Source: Stappia taiwanensis (lineage in GTDB: Bacteria > Pseudomonadota > Alphaproteobacteria > Rhizobiales > Stappiaceae). From it: a stretch of DNA of 64,000 nt. A model generated the notes under the pieces. It was not told the origin of the DNA. It did not search any database and was given only the letters and a program-made list of their open reading frames with translations. The first letter of the stretch is position 1. Every line of letters starts with the position of its first letter. The stretch is from NCBI RefSeq assembly GCF_014635285.1, contig NZ_BMCR01000003.1:496001-560000 (forward strand), in the 5' to 3' direction. This document shows, piece after piece, positions 28,162-38,029 of this stretch. A program made the translations under genes and the position numbers.

Positions 28162-30471
28162 ATGACCGATAAGCCGACCGCCCCCAAGACCATCAGCGAA
28201 CTCGATGAGGCGGCGCTCTTCTATCACCGCTACCCCCATCCGGGAAAATTGACGATCCAGGCGACCAAGCCGCTGGGCAACCAGCGCGATCTGGCGCTTG
28301 CCTATTCGCCGGGGGTGGCGGCACCCTGCCTGGAGATCGCCCGCGATCCGGCACTGGCCGCTGACTACACCGCCCGGTCCAATCTGGTCGGCGTGATTTC
28401 CAACGGCACGGCGGTGCTGGGGCTCGGCGCGATCGGTTCGCTCGCCTCCAAGCCGGTGATGGAAGGCAAGGCGGTCCTGTTCAAGAAATTCGCCGGCATC
28501 GACGTGTTCGATATCGAGGTGGACGAACTCAAGGTCGAACCCTTCGTCGATGCGGTGGCGGCGCTGGAGCCGACCTTCGGCGGCATCAACCTTGAGGATA
28601 TCAAGGCGCCGGAATGCTTCATGATCGAGCGCGCCCTGCGCGAGCGGATGAACATTCCGGTGTTCCATGACGACCAGCACGGCACGGCCATCATCGTCGC
28701 CGCCGCGGTCAAGAACGCGCTGGAATTCGCCGGCAAGGACATTGCCAAGGTCAAGATCGTCGCCTCCGGCGCCGGCGCGGCCGCGCTCGCCTGCCTCAAC
28801 CTCTTGTGTTCGCTCGGCGCGCGCCGGGAAAACATCTGGGTGACCGACATCGAAGGGGTGGTCTATGCGGGCCGCGAGGCCCTGATGGACGAATGGAAGG
28901 CGGTGTTCGCCCAGGACACCGACAAGCGCACCCTGGGCGAGGTGATCCCGGACGCGGATGTGTTCCTCGGCGTGTCGGCCGGCGGCGTGCTGAAGCCGGA
29001 GATGGTGGCCAAGATGGCCGAGCGGCCGCTGATCCTGGCGCTCGCCAATCCCAATCCGGAAATCATGCCGGAAGATGCGCTTGCCGTGCGTGACGACGTG
29101 ATGATGTGCACGGGCCGGTCCGACTATCCGAACCAGGTCAACAACGTCCTGTGCTTCCCCTATATCTTCCGCGGGGCGCTGGATGTCGGGGCGACGACCA
29201 TCAACGAGGAGATGAAGCTCGCCGCCGTCGCCGCCATTGCCGAGCTGGCGCGGGAAGAGCCGTCCGAGGTGGTCGCCCGCGCCTATGGCGGGGTCAGCGA
29301 GACCTTCGGCGCAAAGTATCTCATTCCCTCGCCCTTCGACCAGCGGCTGATCCTGCGGATCGCACCGGCGGTGGCGCGCGCGGCGATGGAGACCGGCGTT
29401 GCCCAGCGGCCGATTGAGGATTTCGAGGCCTATCACGACCGGCTCAACCGGTTCGTCTTCCGCTCCGGTCTGGTCATGAAGCCGGTGATCGCCGCCGCGC
29501 GCGGCGCCTCCACCCGGATCATCTACTCCAATGGCGAGGATGAGCGGGTGCTGCGTGCCGCCCAGGTGCTGATCGAGGACAAGCTGGCGCACCCGATCCT
29601 GATCGGCCGCCCCTCGGTGATCGAAACGCGCAGCGCGCGCTTCGGCCTGAAGATCCGTCCGGGCGTCGATTTCGAATGCATCAACCCGGAAGACGATCCG
29701 CGCTACCGCGAATATGTGGAGACGTTGCTGGAGCTGGTCGGGCGGCGCGGCGTGACGCCGGAGGCGGCGCGCACCATGATCCGCACCAACACCACGGTGA
29801 TCGGCGCGATTGCCCTGCATCGGGGCGAGGCGGATGCGCTGATCTGCGGTCTCGATGGCCGCTATTCCAAGCATCTGGCCGATGTGCGCTCGATCATCGG
29901 CACGGCCAAGGGCGTGCAGGACTTCTCAGCCCTGTCGCTCTTGATCAACACGGGCGGGGCCACCTTCTTCACCGATACCTATGTGACCGAAAACCCGAGT
30001 GCGCGGGAAATCGCCGAGACGACCATGCTGGCGGCGGAGGAGATCCGCCGCTTCGGCATCACTCCGCGTGCGGCGCTGCTGTCGGCCTCCAACTTCGGCT
30101 CGCGCGACATGGACTCGGCCTCCAAGATGCGCGAAGCGCTGGCGATCCTCGACGAGATCGCGCCGGATCTGGAAGTCGATGGCGAGATGCATGGCGACAG
30201 TGCCCTGTCGCTGGCCATGCGCAACCGGGTGATGCCGAACTCGCGGCTGACCGGCGAGGCCAACCTTCTGGTCTTCCCGTCGCTGGACGCGGCCAATATC
30301 GCGCTTAACCTGGTGAAGGTGATGACCGACAGCCTGCATGTGGGGCCGATCCTTCTGGGCACGGCCAAGCCGGTGCACGTGCTGACCCCGTCGGTGACCT
30401 CGCGCGGTGTTGTCAACATGTCGGCCTTCGCTTCGGTGGAGGCCAAGACCCGCAAGGCGGCGGAAGGCTGA
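28162..30471 (+). CDS. maeB: NADP-dependent malic enzyme with phosphotransacetylase-like domain
   Basis: This 769-residue protein decarboxylates malate to pyruvate with NAD(P). The malic enzyme part (about 1-430) shows [24 protein letters not shown] and [13 protein letters not shown]. The C-terminal third (about 440-769) resembles phosphotransacetylase. It lacks independent activity in known relatives and is thought to be regulatory. I chose the start [15 protein letters not shown]; an upstream in-frame extension of 37 residues overlaps the previous gene. It is followed by a strong terminator. Confidence 0.96.
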   Translation: MTDKPTAPKTISELDEAALFYHRYPHPGKLTIQATKPLGNQRDLALAYSPGVAAPCLEIARDPALAADYTARSNLVGVISNGTAVLGLGAIGSLASKPVMEGKAVLFKKFAGIDVFDIEVDELKVEPFVDAVAALEPTFGGINLEDIKAPECFMIERALRERMNIPVFHDDQHGTAIIVAAAVKNALEFAGKDIAKVKIVASGAGAAALACLNLLCSLGARRENIWVTDIEGVVYAGREALMDEWKAVFAQDTDKRTLGEVIPDADVFLGVSAGGVLKPEMVAKMAERPLILALANPNPEIMPEDALAVRDDVMMCTGRSDYPNQVNNVLCFPYIFRGALDVGATTINEEMKLAAVAAIAELAREEPSEVVARAYGGVSETFGAKYLIPSPFDQRLILRIAPAVARAAMETGVAQRPIEDFEAYHDRLNRFVFRSGLVMKPVIAAARGASTRIIYSNGEDERVLRAAQVLIEDKLAHPILIGRPSVIETRSARFGLKIRPGVDFECINPEDDPRYREYVETLLELVGRRGVTPEAARTMIRTNTTVIGAIALHRGEADALICGLDGRYSKHLADVRSIIGTAKGVQDFSALSLLINTGGATFFTDTYVTENPSAREIAETTMLAAEEIRRFGITPRAALLSASNFGSRDMDSASKMREALAILDEIAPDLEVDGEMHGDSALSLAMRNRVMPNSRLTGEANLLVFPSLDAANIALNLVKVMTDSLHVGPILLGTAKPVHVLTPSVTSRGVVNMSAFASVEAKTRKAAEG

Positions 30472-30510
30472 CGGGGCGCGGCACGCTTCGCCGCCCACCC
30501 GAATGAATGG

Positions 30511-30546
30511 AAAAAACGCCGGAGCGGTTCGCCGCTCCGGCGTTTT
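30511..30546. terminator. Bidirectional terminator after maeB
   Basis: An A-run, a perfect stem ACGCCGGAGCGG / CCGCTCCGGCGT around a TTCG tetraloop, and a T-run of five. It can work on either strand; here it serves maeB. Confidence 0.9.
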
Positions 30547-30678
30547 TACGTTTCCGAGCTCTTGAAATCGGTGCCAGATTACCGAAGATCAGGGCGCTCG
30601 CGGCGGTCTTATGCCGCATTGTCCTATATTCAGAATCTGTGAAGTTACCCGTTCCACCAGCAGAAAAGGTCCTGCGAC

Positions 30679-31308
30679 ATGTCACTCCATATTGGCGATA
30701 TCGCACCGAACTTCACGATCGAGACCACCAAGGGAACGATCGACTTTCACGACTGGATCGGTGACTCTTGGGTGTTCTTCTTCAGCCATCCTGCGGATTT
30801 CACGCCGGTCTGCACGACCGAAATGGGCCGTACGTCGCAATTGGCTGGGCCGTTCGCCGCGCGCAACACCAAGCCGCTTGGCCTGTCTACCGACACGGTC
30901 GCGGAACATGTCAAATGGATCGCGGATGTCAACGACACCCAGAACACCGATCTGCAGTTCCCGATTGTCGCCGATGCCGACCTCAAGGTGTCGCGGCTCT
31001 ATGACATGCTCCACCCGGATGAGAGCGAGACCCAGGCGGTCCGGTCGGTGTTCATCATCGACCCGAACAAGAAGATCCGTCTGACGATGACCTATCCGAT
31101 GAACGTGGGTCGCAACTTCGATGAGATCCTGCGGGTGATCGATGCCTTGCAGCTTGCCGACAAGAACAGCGTGGCGACGCCGGCGGACTGGCGCCCGGGC
31201 GATCGGGTGATCATCCCGCCGTCCATCACCAACGAGGACGCGAAGACGAAATTCACGCAAGGCTGGGATGAAGTTCGCCCCTACCTGCGCTTTACCGACG
31301 TGGCGTGA
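30679..31308 (+). CDS. 1-Cys peroxiredoxin (Prdx6-like)
   Basis: The 209-residue protein has the peroxidatic cysteine at residue 45 in HPADFTPVCTTE, and I find no other cysteine. That, plus the long C-terminal domain (PADWRPGDRVIIPPS), marks the Prx6 1-Cys class. It reduces hydrogen or organic peroxides in the cytoplasm and needs an outside thiol to regenerate. It is a single gene after the maeB terminator. Two consecutive hairpins lie after its stop. Confidence 0.94.
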   Translation: MSLHIGDIAPNFTIETTKGTIDFHDWIGDSWVFFFSHPADFTPVCTTEMGRTSQLAGPFAARNTKPLGLSTDTVAEHVKWIADVNDTQNTDLQFPIVADADLKVSRLYDMLHPDESETQAVRSVFIIDPNKKIRLTMTYPMNVGRNFDEILRVIDALQLADKNSVATPADWRPGDRVIIPPSITNEDAKTKFTQGWDEVRPYLRFTDVA

Positions 31309-31384
31309 CCAACGCCGTCTGACCGCGTTTGATACCCGCCTTCCCGGGGCGACCGAGGGTCGATCCGGGGAGGCGTTGTCGCCG

Positions 31385-31434
31385 TGCCAGCGGGCAAGTC
31401 CTTCCGCTGGCAGGCGGTTCGCGCTTGCCGCCTG
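31385..31434. repeat. Two tandem hairpins with 10-base loops
   Basis: TGCCAGCGG (31385-31393) pairs with CCGCTGGCA (31404-31412) around 10 bases. Then CAGGCGG (31411-31417) pairs with CCGCCTG (31428-31434), also around 10 bases. The two stems share two bases. No T-run follows, so this may be a REP-like or mRNA-stabilising element rather than a terminator. Confidence 0.45.
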
Positions 31435-31580
31435 GGCGGAAATGCCCGCACGATGCGAGGGCGGGGGTGCTTTGCCGGCTTTTCGACAAGTGCCTTGAGA
31501 TTTGTCATGAAATCTTCGCGAGCCTGATACACTCTGGGCGTGTGCGTGCGGTTTGCGCGCCGATGTTCGGGTGAGAAGTC

Positions 31581-32138
31581 ATGTCCCATTTGCTTGTTGT
31601 CTATGCCACCACCGAGGGGCATACCCGCAAGATCGCCGCGCGGGTGGCGGAGTGCGTACGCGCGGCCGGACACAGCGTGACCCTGGTCGATGCGGGCGCG
31701 GCGGAGCGGCTTGAGCTGGGGCCGTTCGATGGGGCGATCCTGGCGGCCTCATTGCATGTGGGGCAGCACCAGCGCGAGATCCGGGATTTCATTCACAAGC
31801 AGCGCTGTCGCCTGGAGGCGGTGCCGACGGCCTTCATTTCCGTCAGCCTGTCCGGTGGCTCGTTGCTGGCCGAGGATCGGCGGAACGCACAAGGCGCGCT
31901 TGAGGCGATGTTCGAGGAACTGGACTGGCAGGCAACCGCGGCGCATCTGGCCGGCGGTGCGGTGCAGGACGGGCGAATGGGCTTCTTCAAGCGCTGGATC
32001 ATTCACCGGATCCTGCGCCGCAAGGGCGTGGAGATGGACCCGTCCGGCTATATGGAATTCACCGATTGGCCGGCGCTTGACCGGTTCGTCGGGCGGTTTC
32101 TTCACGACAATCTGCATCAGGCGCGCGAAGGCGCCTGA
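31581..32138 (+). CDS. Flavodoxin-domain protein, HemG-like
   Basis: The 185-residue protein starts with a flavodoxin FMN-binding loop (VVYATTEGHTRKIA). It continues with ILAASLHVGQHQREIRDFI and FISVSLSG, as in the HemG family. HemG oxidises protoporphyrinogen IX using menaquinone; a ubiquinone-based alphaproteobacterium may use the protein differently. The family is fairly sure, the reaction is not. Single gene, convergent with the ETF-QO gene, 31 bases apart. Confidence 0.75.
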   Translation: MSHLLVVYATTEGHTRKIAARVAECVRAAGHSVTLVDAGAAERLELGPFDGAILAASLHVGQHQREIRDFIHKQRCRLEAVPTAFISVSLSGGSLLAEDRRNAQGALEAMFEELDWQATAAHLAGGAVQDGRMGFFKRWIIHRILRRKGVEMDPSGYMEFTDWPALDRFVGRFLHDNLHQAREGA

Positions 32139-32169
32139 TGCGAAAGCCCATGGCGGGCGACGTCACCCC

Positions 32170-33849
32170 TTACATGTTCGGGTAGTTCGGCCCGCCCGCG
32201 CCTTCCGGCACCGTCCAGGTGATGTTTTCGTTCGGGTCCTTGATGTCGCAGGTCTTGCAGTGGACGCAGTTCTGCGCGTTGATCTGGAAGCGGGGCGCAT
32301 CCTCGCCCTCTTCGATCCATTCGTAGACGCCAGCCGGGCAGTAGCGGTTCGACGGACCGGCATAGACGCCTTGCTCGGAGCTCTTCTGCAGGGCCATATC
32401 CGCCACCTTGAGGTGGATCGGCTGATCCTCCTCATGGTTGGTGTTCGACAGGAACACCGAGGACAGCTTGTCGAAGGAGACTTCGTTGTCGGGCTTGGGG
32501 TAGGCGATCGGCGTATGCTTCGCCGCCGGCTCCAGGCACTCCGAGTCCTTCTTGCCATGTTTCAGCGTGCCGAACAGCGAGAAGCCGAACAACTCGTTGG
32601 TCCACATGTCGAAACCGCCGATGCCGATTCCGAGCAGGGTGCCGAAACGGCTCCACAGCGGCTTGACGTTGCGCACCGGCTTCAGGTCGGCGCCGATGGC
32701 GCTTTCCCGCCAGGCGGTGTCGAATTCGGTCAGCTCCGCATTGTCGCGGCCGGCGGCAAGGGCATCCATCACCTGCTCGGCGGCCAGCTTGCCGGAGAGA
32801 ATCGCGTTGTGCGAGCCCTTGATGCGCGGCAGGTTGACCAGGCCAGCCGAGCAGCCGATCAGCAGGCCGCCGGGGAAGGAGAGCTTGGGCACCGACTGGT
32901 AGCCGCCCTCGGTGATCGCCCGCGCGCCATAGGAGATGCGCTTGCCGCCCTCGAACGTATCGCGGATCGCCGGATGGGTCTTGAACCGCTGGAACTCGTC
33001 GAACGGCGACAGATACGGGTTCTTGTAGCCAAGGTGGACGACGAAGCCGACGGCGACCTGGTTGTCTTCAAGGTGGTAGAGGAACGAACCGCCGCCGGTG
33101 CGGTTGTCGAGCGGCCAGCCGAAGGAGTGCTGCACCAGGCCGGGCCGGTGCTTGGCCGGGTCGATTTGCCACAGCTCCTTGAGGCCGATGCCGAACTTCG
33201 GCACATCGCATTCGGCGTCCAGCTCGAAGCGCTTGATTAGCTCCTTGGCGAGCGAGCCGCGCACGCCTTCGCCGATCAGCACGTATTTACCGCGCAGCTC
33301 CATGCCGCGGGTGTAGTTGGCATTCGGCTTGCCGTCGCGGCCGACACCCATGTCGCCGGTGGCGACACCGACCACCTTGCCCGCGTCATCGTACAGCACC
33401 TCGGCGGCGGCGAAACCGGGGTAGATCTCGACGCCGAGCGCCTCGGCCTTTTCCGCGAGCCAGCGGCAGACATTGCCGAGGGAAACGATGTAATTGCCGT
33501 GGTTGTTCATCAGCCGGGGCATGATGAAATTGGGCAGGCGGATCGAGCCGGCCGGGCCGAGCAGCAGGAAATGGTCCGCCGTCACCTCGGTCTTGAAGGG
33601 CGTGTCCGCCTCCTCGCGCCAGTCCGGCAGCAGCGCATCGATGCCAACGGGATCGACCACCGCGCCAGAGAGAATATGCGCGCCGACTTCCGAGCCCTTC
33701 TCCAGGACCACGACGGAAAGCTCCTCGCCCTTTTCCTCGGCGATCTGCTTCAGCCGAATGGCCGCCGACAGGCCGGCAGGTCCCGCGCCGACGATCACGA
33801 CGTCGAAGTCCATGCTCTCGCGCTCCGGAAGCGCGTCCGCCTCGCTCAT
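32170..33849 (-). CDS. Electron transfer flavoprotein-ubiquinone oxidoreductase
   Basis: This 559-residue monotopic membrane enzyme passes electrons from ETF (fatty-acid, branched-chain amino-acid and choline oxidation) to ubiquinone. It has an N-terminal FAD motif (DVVIVGAGPAGLSAAIRL) and the GGYQSVPKLSFPGGLLIGCSAG ubiquinone-region signature. The C-terminal [4Fe-4S] cysteines are in YCPAGVYEW and CVHCKTCDIKDP. The start MSEADALPERES matches family length. A perfect 16-bp palindrome lies 170 bases upstream. Confidence 0.96.
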   Translation of the reverse strand: MSEADALPERESMDFDVVIVGAGPAGLSAAIRLKQIAEEKGEELSVVVLEKGSEVGAHILSGAVVDPVGIDALLPDWREEADTPFKTEVTADHFLLLGPAGSIRLPNFIMPRLMNNHGNYIVSLGNVCRWLAEKAEALGVEIYPGFAAAEVLYDDAGKVVGVATGDMGVGRDGKPNANYTRGMELRGKYVLIGEGVRGSLAKELIKRFELDAECDVPKFGIGLKELWQIDPAKHRPGLVQHSFGWPLDNRTGGGSFLYHLEDNQVAVGFVVHLGYKNPYLSPFDEFQRFKTHPAIRDTFEGGKRISYGARAITEGGYQSVPKLSFPGGLLIGCSAGLVNLPRIKGSHNAILSGKLAAEQVMDALAAGRDNAELTEFDTAWRESAIGADLKPVRNVKPLWSRFGTLLGIGIGGFDMWTNELFGFSLFGTLKHGKKDSECLEPAAKHTPIAYPKPDNEVSFDKLSSVFLSNTNHEEDQPIHLKVADMALQKSSEQGVYAGPSNRYCPAGVYEWIEEGEDAPRFQINAQNCVHCKTCDIKDPNENITWTVPEGAGGPNYPNM

Positions 33850-34017
33850 AGTGTTTTCCCCCGCATCGCTTTCGTGCCCGAAAGATGTTCTGAAACCGGT
33901 CATTGGATATGCGCCGATCCGGCAGGGCCAGCGCATGGGATGCCGGACGCACGCTGCTTTCTGTTTAGTGCACTGCGAAAGCGGCTGCAATGGTGCTTCC
34001 GGATCCTGTTGTATATT

Positions 34018-34033
34018 ACGTTTACGTAAACGT
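34018..34033. promoter_or_regulatory. 16-bp perfect palindrome between ETF-QO and UDG genes
   Basis: ACGTTTACGTAAACGT is perfectly self-complementary. It lies in the shared upstream region of two divergent genes, 169 bases from the ETF-QO start and 74 from the glycosylase start. It resembles operators described for LiuR/MerR-type regulators of acyl-CoA catabolism (from memory). No such regulator is encoded nearby. Confidence 0.55.
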
Positions 34034-34106
34034 TATGCGCAAGAGCCGTCTGTGAGATCCCTGCCGACATGATTGCCACGGGCGGGCGGATGCGGCAAAA
34101 CGGGGC

Positions 34107-35075
34107 ATGGCGTCAGGCACCCCCAAAGATCCGATTGCAGAGGACGGGCACACGGCAGCCGCATCGGCCGATCGCCGTGCGCTGGCGGCGCTGCTCGATT
34201 TCTATCTCGCGGCCGGGGTCGATACCGGCATCGAGGAGCTGGCCTATGATGCCTTCACCGCCTCCGAGCCGGCGGCGGCCGCCGCTGCCGCGTCCGCGTC
34301 TTCCCTGCCGCAGATGGCGGAATCGCCCTCCGCCGCATCCATGCCGGCACCCGCTGCGGGGCGCGCGCCGCTGCCGGGGTACGAGTCGCAGCCCGCCCCC
34401 CGCCCACCGGTTGCCGGCACCCACCAGGCGGTGCTTCCGGACGATGAGGCCATCGTCGCGGCCCGGGATGCGGCGCGCTCTGCGGCAAGCCTTGAGGAGC
34501 TGAAGGCGGTCCTTGCCCGCTTCGAGGCCTGCAATCTGCGCCTGACGGCGAAGTCCCTGGTGTTTGCCGATGGCAATCCCGATGCCGATGTCATGTTCAT
34601 CGGCGAGGCGCCGGGCCGGGAAGAGGATCGGCAGGGCGTGCCCTTTGTCGGCCGCTCCGGCCAGTTGCTCGACCGGATGCTGGCGGCCATCGGTCTTGAC
34701 CGCTCCAGCGCCTACATCACCAACGTGGTGCCCTGGCGCCCGCCGGGCAACCGCACGCCGAGCCCGCAGGAAACCGAGATCTGCAAACCCTTCATCCTGC
34801 GCCAGATCGAGCTGGTCGCGCCGAAGGTGCTGGTGTTCCTGGGCGGCGCCTCGGCCAAGGCGCTGACCGGGGCGCCGGAGGGCATCTTGCGCTTGCGTGG
34901 CAAGTGGCTGGACATGCCGCTCGGCGCAGGCCGGATCCGGGCGATGGCGACCTTGCATCCGGCCTATCTGCTGCGCACGCCGGCGCAGAAGCGCTATGCT
35001 TGGCGGGACTTCCTGGAAATCCGTGCGGCGCTGGACGCGGCCGGGGCCGTGCCCACGGACGGGGCGTCCGAGTAG
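34107..35075 (+). CDS. Uracil-DNA glycosylase, family-4-like without full Fe-S ligand set
   Basis: This 322-residue protein has an Ala/Pro-rich linker up to about residue 115. A uracil-DNA glycosylase domain follows: GEAPGREED (166-174), [13 protein letters not shown] (about 206-218) and the LHPAYLLR motif near the end. Family-4 enzymes bind [4Fe-4S] by four cysteines. Here only C142 (ACNLR) and C226 (EICKPF) remain. The second N-terminal site is missing, and the usual Lys-Cys before RPPxNR is Pro-Trp (W210). A cluster is therefore unlikely. The enzyme should still excise uracil from DNA (inference). Confidence 0.88.
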   Translation: MASGTPKDPIAEDGHTAAASADRRALAALLDFYLAAGVDTGIEELAYDAFTASEPAAAAAAASASSLPQMAESPSAASMPAPAAGRAPLPGYESQPAPRPPVAGTHQAVLPDDEAIVAARDAARSAASLEELKAVLARFEACNLRLTAKSLVFADGNPDADVMFIGEAPGREEDRQGVPFVGRSGQLLDRMLAAIGLDRSSAYITNVVPWRPPGNRTPSPQETEICKPFILRQIELVAPKVLVFLGGASAKALTGAPEGILRLRGKWLDMPLGAGRIRAMATLHPAYLLRTPAQKRYAWRDFLEIRAALDAAGAVPTDGASE

Positions 35076-35203
35076 GCGCAGGCGGAGAAGCGGTCTTCTG
35101 GAACCGGCCTGCTCTTCAATGGGCGAGGGGAAGGCTTATATTTGCGCGAGGTGGGGGAGGGGGCTCCTTCCCTGAACGCCTGGTTGATGTGAGAGGATCC
35201 AAC

Positions 35204-36079
35204 GTGCTTGACGGTGTTCGCAAATACCTGCCCGGAAAACTGGGGGAGGTCCCCACGGTCATTCCCGTGGTGCGTCTTCAGGGTGCCATTGGCGTTTCCT
35301 CCTCGCCGTTTTCCTCCACCTTGTCGCTGGCCAATGTGGCTCGGCCGCTGGACAAGGCGTTTTCCATGCCCGGCCCGGCGGTTGCGCTGATCGTCAATTC
35401 GCCCGGCGGCTCGCCGGTGCAATCGCGGCTGATCCACAACCGCATTCGCTCGCTGGCCAAGCAGCATGACAAGGAAGTCCTCGTCTTCGTCGAGGACGTG
35501 GCCGCGTCCGGCGGCTACATGATCGCGGTGGCCGGTGATGAGATCATCGCCGATGCCTCGTCGATTGTCGGGTCCATCGGCGTGGTCTATGCCGGGTTCG
35601 GTTTCACCGGCGCGCTGGACAAGCTGGGGATCGAACGACGGCTGCACACCGCCGGCGAGAACAAGGCGCTGCTCGATCCGTTCAGCCCGGAGCGGGACGA
35701 GGACGTGCGCCACCTCAAGGCGATCCAGCAGGAGGTGCATGACGACTTCATCGACCTGGTGAAGGCCCGTCGCGGCGATGTGCTCAGCGAGGCGCCGGAT
35801 CTGTTCTCCGGCCTGTTCTGGACCGGAACCGCCGGCCGCGATCTCGGGCTTGTCGACAGTCTCGGCGATCTGCGCTCCGTGCTGCGCGCCCGGTTCGGCG
35901 AAGAGGTGAAGACCCGGCTGGTGACCGCGCCGCGTTCCCTGCTGGGCCGGCGCCAGGGGGTGGGGGTTGCCGCCGCGCTGGGCGAGCTTCTGACCGGGCG
36001 CGATCAGGGCGCGGGGCTTGCCGAGGAGGTGATTTCCGCACTGGAGAACCGGGCGCTCTGGGCCCGGTTCGGTCTGTAG
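35204..36079 (+). CDS. S49-family serine peptidase, SppA/SohB-like
   Basis: The 291-residue protein belongs to the ClpP-fold S49 peptidases. The nucleophile is Ser102 in EDVAASGGYMIA. The likely general base is Lys154 in GENKALLDPF. The oxyanion region is NSPGGS. I see no signal peptide or membrane helix near the N-terminus, unlike SppA, so it is probably cytoplasmic or peripheral. The GTG start follows AGAGGA; longer in-frame upstream sequence overlaps the udg region and is not coding. A small membrane protein follows. Confidence 0.88.
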   Translation: MLDGVRKYLPGKLGEVPTVIPVVRLQGAIGVSSSPFSSTLSLANVARPLDKAFSMPGPAVALIVNSPGGSPVQSRLIHNRIRSLAKQHDKEVLVFVEDVAASGGYMIAVAGDEIIADASSIVGSIGVVYAGFGFTGALDKLGIERRLHTAGENKALLDPFSPERDEDVRHLKAIQQEVHDDFIDLVKARRGDVLSEAPDLFSGLFWTGTAGRDLGLVDSLGDLRSVLRARFGEEVKTRLVTAPRSLLGRRQGVGVAAALGELLTGRDQGAGLAEEVISALENRALWARFGL

Positions 36080-36143
36080 GTCAGGCCACCGGTGATTTTG
36101 CGTCCCCGGTGAAGGGGGCAGGCAAGGCAGGGGAGACAAGAAG

Positions 36144-36329
36144 ATGGTCAATGCCTTTGGCATCGCGGCGCTGGCGCTTGGCGGCTATGCGCTGGTGCGC
36201 GCTGTACGCCGCGAAATGACCCGGGTGGAACGCAAGGTCTCCGAGGCCGCGCGGAAAGACACCGATGGCGCCCCGCCCAAGGCGCTGGTGCGCGACCCGG
36301 AGACCGGCCGCTATCGGCCGGAGGAATAG
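36144..36329 (+). CDS. Small membrane-anchored hypothetical protein
   Basis: The 61-residue protein has a short N-terminal hydrophobic segment (FGIAALALGGYALV). A basic, charged helix and the tail VRDPETGRYRPEE follow. The tail pattern recurs in small alphaproteobacterial proteins encoded beside S49 peptidases (recollection). It lies 64 bases downstream of the peptidase with a GGGGAGA ribosome site, so it is probably co-transcribed. The function is unknown. Confidence 0.78.
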   Translation: MVNAFGIAALALGGYALVRAVRREMTRVERKVSEAARKDTDGAPPKALVRDPETGRYRPEE

Positions 36330-36352
36330 CGGGCGCCTCGCGTCCGTTTCCG

Positions 36353-37591
36353 TTATTCCGCCGGGACGCCGGCCAGCCGGGCTACCGGTTCCTCGCGGAT
36401 CGGCCAATGCACCAGCGCGGCGAAGATGCTGAGGGCGATGCCGATATACCAGATCGCGTCGTAGGAGCCGGTCTGGTCATAGAGCCGCCCGCCCAGCCAG
36501 ACGCCGAGAAACGCGCCGATCTGGTGCGAGAAGAAGACGAAGCCGAACAGCGTCGCCATGTAGCGCGGGCCGAACATCACCGCCACCAGTCCGGACGTGG
36601 GCGGCACGGTGGACAGCCACAAAAAGCCCATGGCGCCGGCGAACATCAACACGCTCAGCGGCGTCGGCGGCACCAGCAGGAACAGGCCGATGGCCACCGC
36701 CCGCCCCAGATAGATCAGGGCGAGGAAGATCGGCTTGGAGAAACGTCCGCCGATATAGCCCGATGCCAGCGCGCCGAACACGTTGCAAAAGCCGATCAGC
36801 GCAATGGCGCTGGCGCCCCATACCGGGTCGAGGCCGAGATCGACGATATAGGGCGGCAGGTGCACGGTGATGAAGGCGACATGAAAGCCGCAGACGAAGA
36901 AGCCGAAGGTCAGGAGCACGAAGCCACGCGTGCCGAAGGCTTCCCGGAGCGCTTCGATCAGGCTCTGGTCGTGCGCGCCCGGTGTCGCCGGACCAGCGTC
37001 GGGCTTGCCGCGCAGCGCAATGGCAAGGAAGGGCACGAGCAGCATTAGCCCGGACATGATCAATAGCGCGTTCTGCCAGCCGAAGCCGTCCAGCAGCCCC
37101 TGGCCGAGCGGCGCGAACAGGAACTGGCCGAAGGAGCCTGAGGCCGTACCGACGCCGAAGGCAAGCGAGCGCTGCGCCGGGGTGACCGTGCGGCCAAAGG
37201 CAGCGAGCACCAGCGAGAACGAGGAAAAAGCAACGCCGGTGCCGATCATTACGCCTGCGGAGAGATGCAGCACCAGCGGCGTTTCCGCCTGCACCGTCAG
37301 CACCAGACCAGCCGCGTAGAGCACGCCGCCGAAGGCGAGGGTGCGCGCGGTGCCGTAGCGGTCGGCGACCATGCCGGCGATCGGCTGGGCCGCGCCCCAG
37401 AGAAGGTTCTGGATCGCCAGGGCCAGCGCGAAGGTCTCGCGCGACCAGCCCTGGTCGCTGGTGATGGGGCCGAGAAACAGCCCGAGCGCGGAACGCGGGC
37501 CGAAGGTCAGCATGGAGATCAGACAGCCGCAGATGATGATCAGCGGAATGTTGGGGCCGTCCCTGAAACGGGCGGGCAGGGGCGTGGGCAT
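36353..37591 (-). CDS. MFS transporter
   Basis: The 412-residue protein has about twelve hydrophobic helices and the major facilitator loop motif MVADRYGTARTLAFGG between helices 2 and 3. It lacks an obvious substrate signature. It resembles the monocarboxylate/oxalate-formate type group (GPRSALGLFLGPIT at the start). The start MPTPLPARFRDGPN was chosen because the upstream in-frame residues are hydrophilic and non-conserved. It converges on the 61-residue protein gene. Confidence 0.88.
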   Translation of the reverse strand: MPTPLPARFRDGPNIPLIIICGCLISMLTFGPRSALGLFLGPITSDQGWSRETFALALAIQNLLWGAAQPIAGMVADRYGTARTLAFGGVLYAAGLVLTVQAETPLVLHLSAGVMIGTGVAFSSFSLVLAAFGRTVTPAQRSLAFGVGTASGSFGQFLFAPLGQGLLDGFGWQNALLIMSGLMLLVPFLAIALRGKPDAGPATPGAHDQSLIEALREAFGTRGFVLLTFGFFVCGFHVAFITVHLPPYIVDLGLDPVWGASAIALIGFCNVFGALASGYIGGRFSKPIFLALIYLGRAVAIGLFLLVPPTPLSVLMFAGAMGFLWLSTVPPTSGLVAVMFGPRYMATLFGFVFFSHQIGAFLGVWLGGRLYDQTGSYDAIWYIGIALSIFAALVHWPIREEPVARLAGVPAE

Positions 37592-37722
37592 GTGGCGGGT
37601 CCGTCGTGCGGCGGCGCTGGGCCGAGAGGAAGTGTTATCGGGACTATGCCGCGCTTTGCGAGCTGAAAATAATGAAACATGTTTATTCCAGATATTCGCA
37701 TCTAGCATGAAACGGGCGTCCG

Positions 37723-37902
37723 ATGAACATGATCGCCGCCAGCGCCGAGGCCGACCGCCTGATGGTCATCGAGGTGCCGGATTTCCGTGCCAGACTGTCC
37801 GTCTGGCTGCTTTTTGGCGGCGCGCGGGGCTCGCTGGCCTATGCCTTTTCTGCCCTGGAAATGCCCGCCCGTACCGGTTTCGATGATGAAACGGACGTTT
37901 GA
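37723..37902 (+). CDS. Possible small protein (59 aa)
   Basis: An ATG-initiated frame of 59 codons lies in the gap before nadA. It opens MNMIAASAEADRLMVIEVPD, has a hydrophobic middle (VWLLFGGARG) and ends DDETDV-TGA. GC use is coding-like, but no good ribosome site precedes it and I recognise no family. It could equally be chance. The rest of the 37592-38130 gap holds the nadA regulatory sites. Confidence 0.3.
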   Translation: MNMIAASAEADRLMVIEVPDFRARLSVWLLFGGARGSLAYAFSALEMPARTGFDDETDV

Positions 37903-37922
37903 TCAATGAGTTGCGGTGTTTG

Positions 37923-37943
37923 TGACGGTTTCAAAAAGAAACC
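37923..37943. repeat. Inverted repeat in the nadA upstream region
   Basis: ACGGTTTC (37923-37930) and GAAACCGT (37936-37943) form perfect 8-bp arms around AAAAA. With no following T-run this is more likely an operator than a terminator. It lies about 190 bases before nadA, just upstream of the AT-rich TTATATATA tract. Confidence 0.45.
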
Positions 37944-38029
37944 GTTTGGCAAGATCACGCCGCGCACTTATATATACCCCGAATGAGCATAACCACCGGC
38001 GCGAGCCGCCTTTTTTAAACCTCTGGTTA

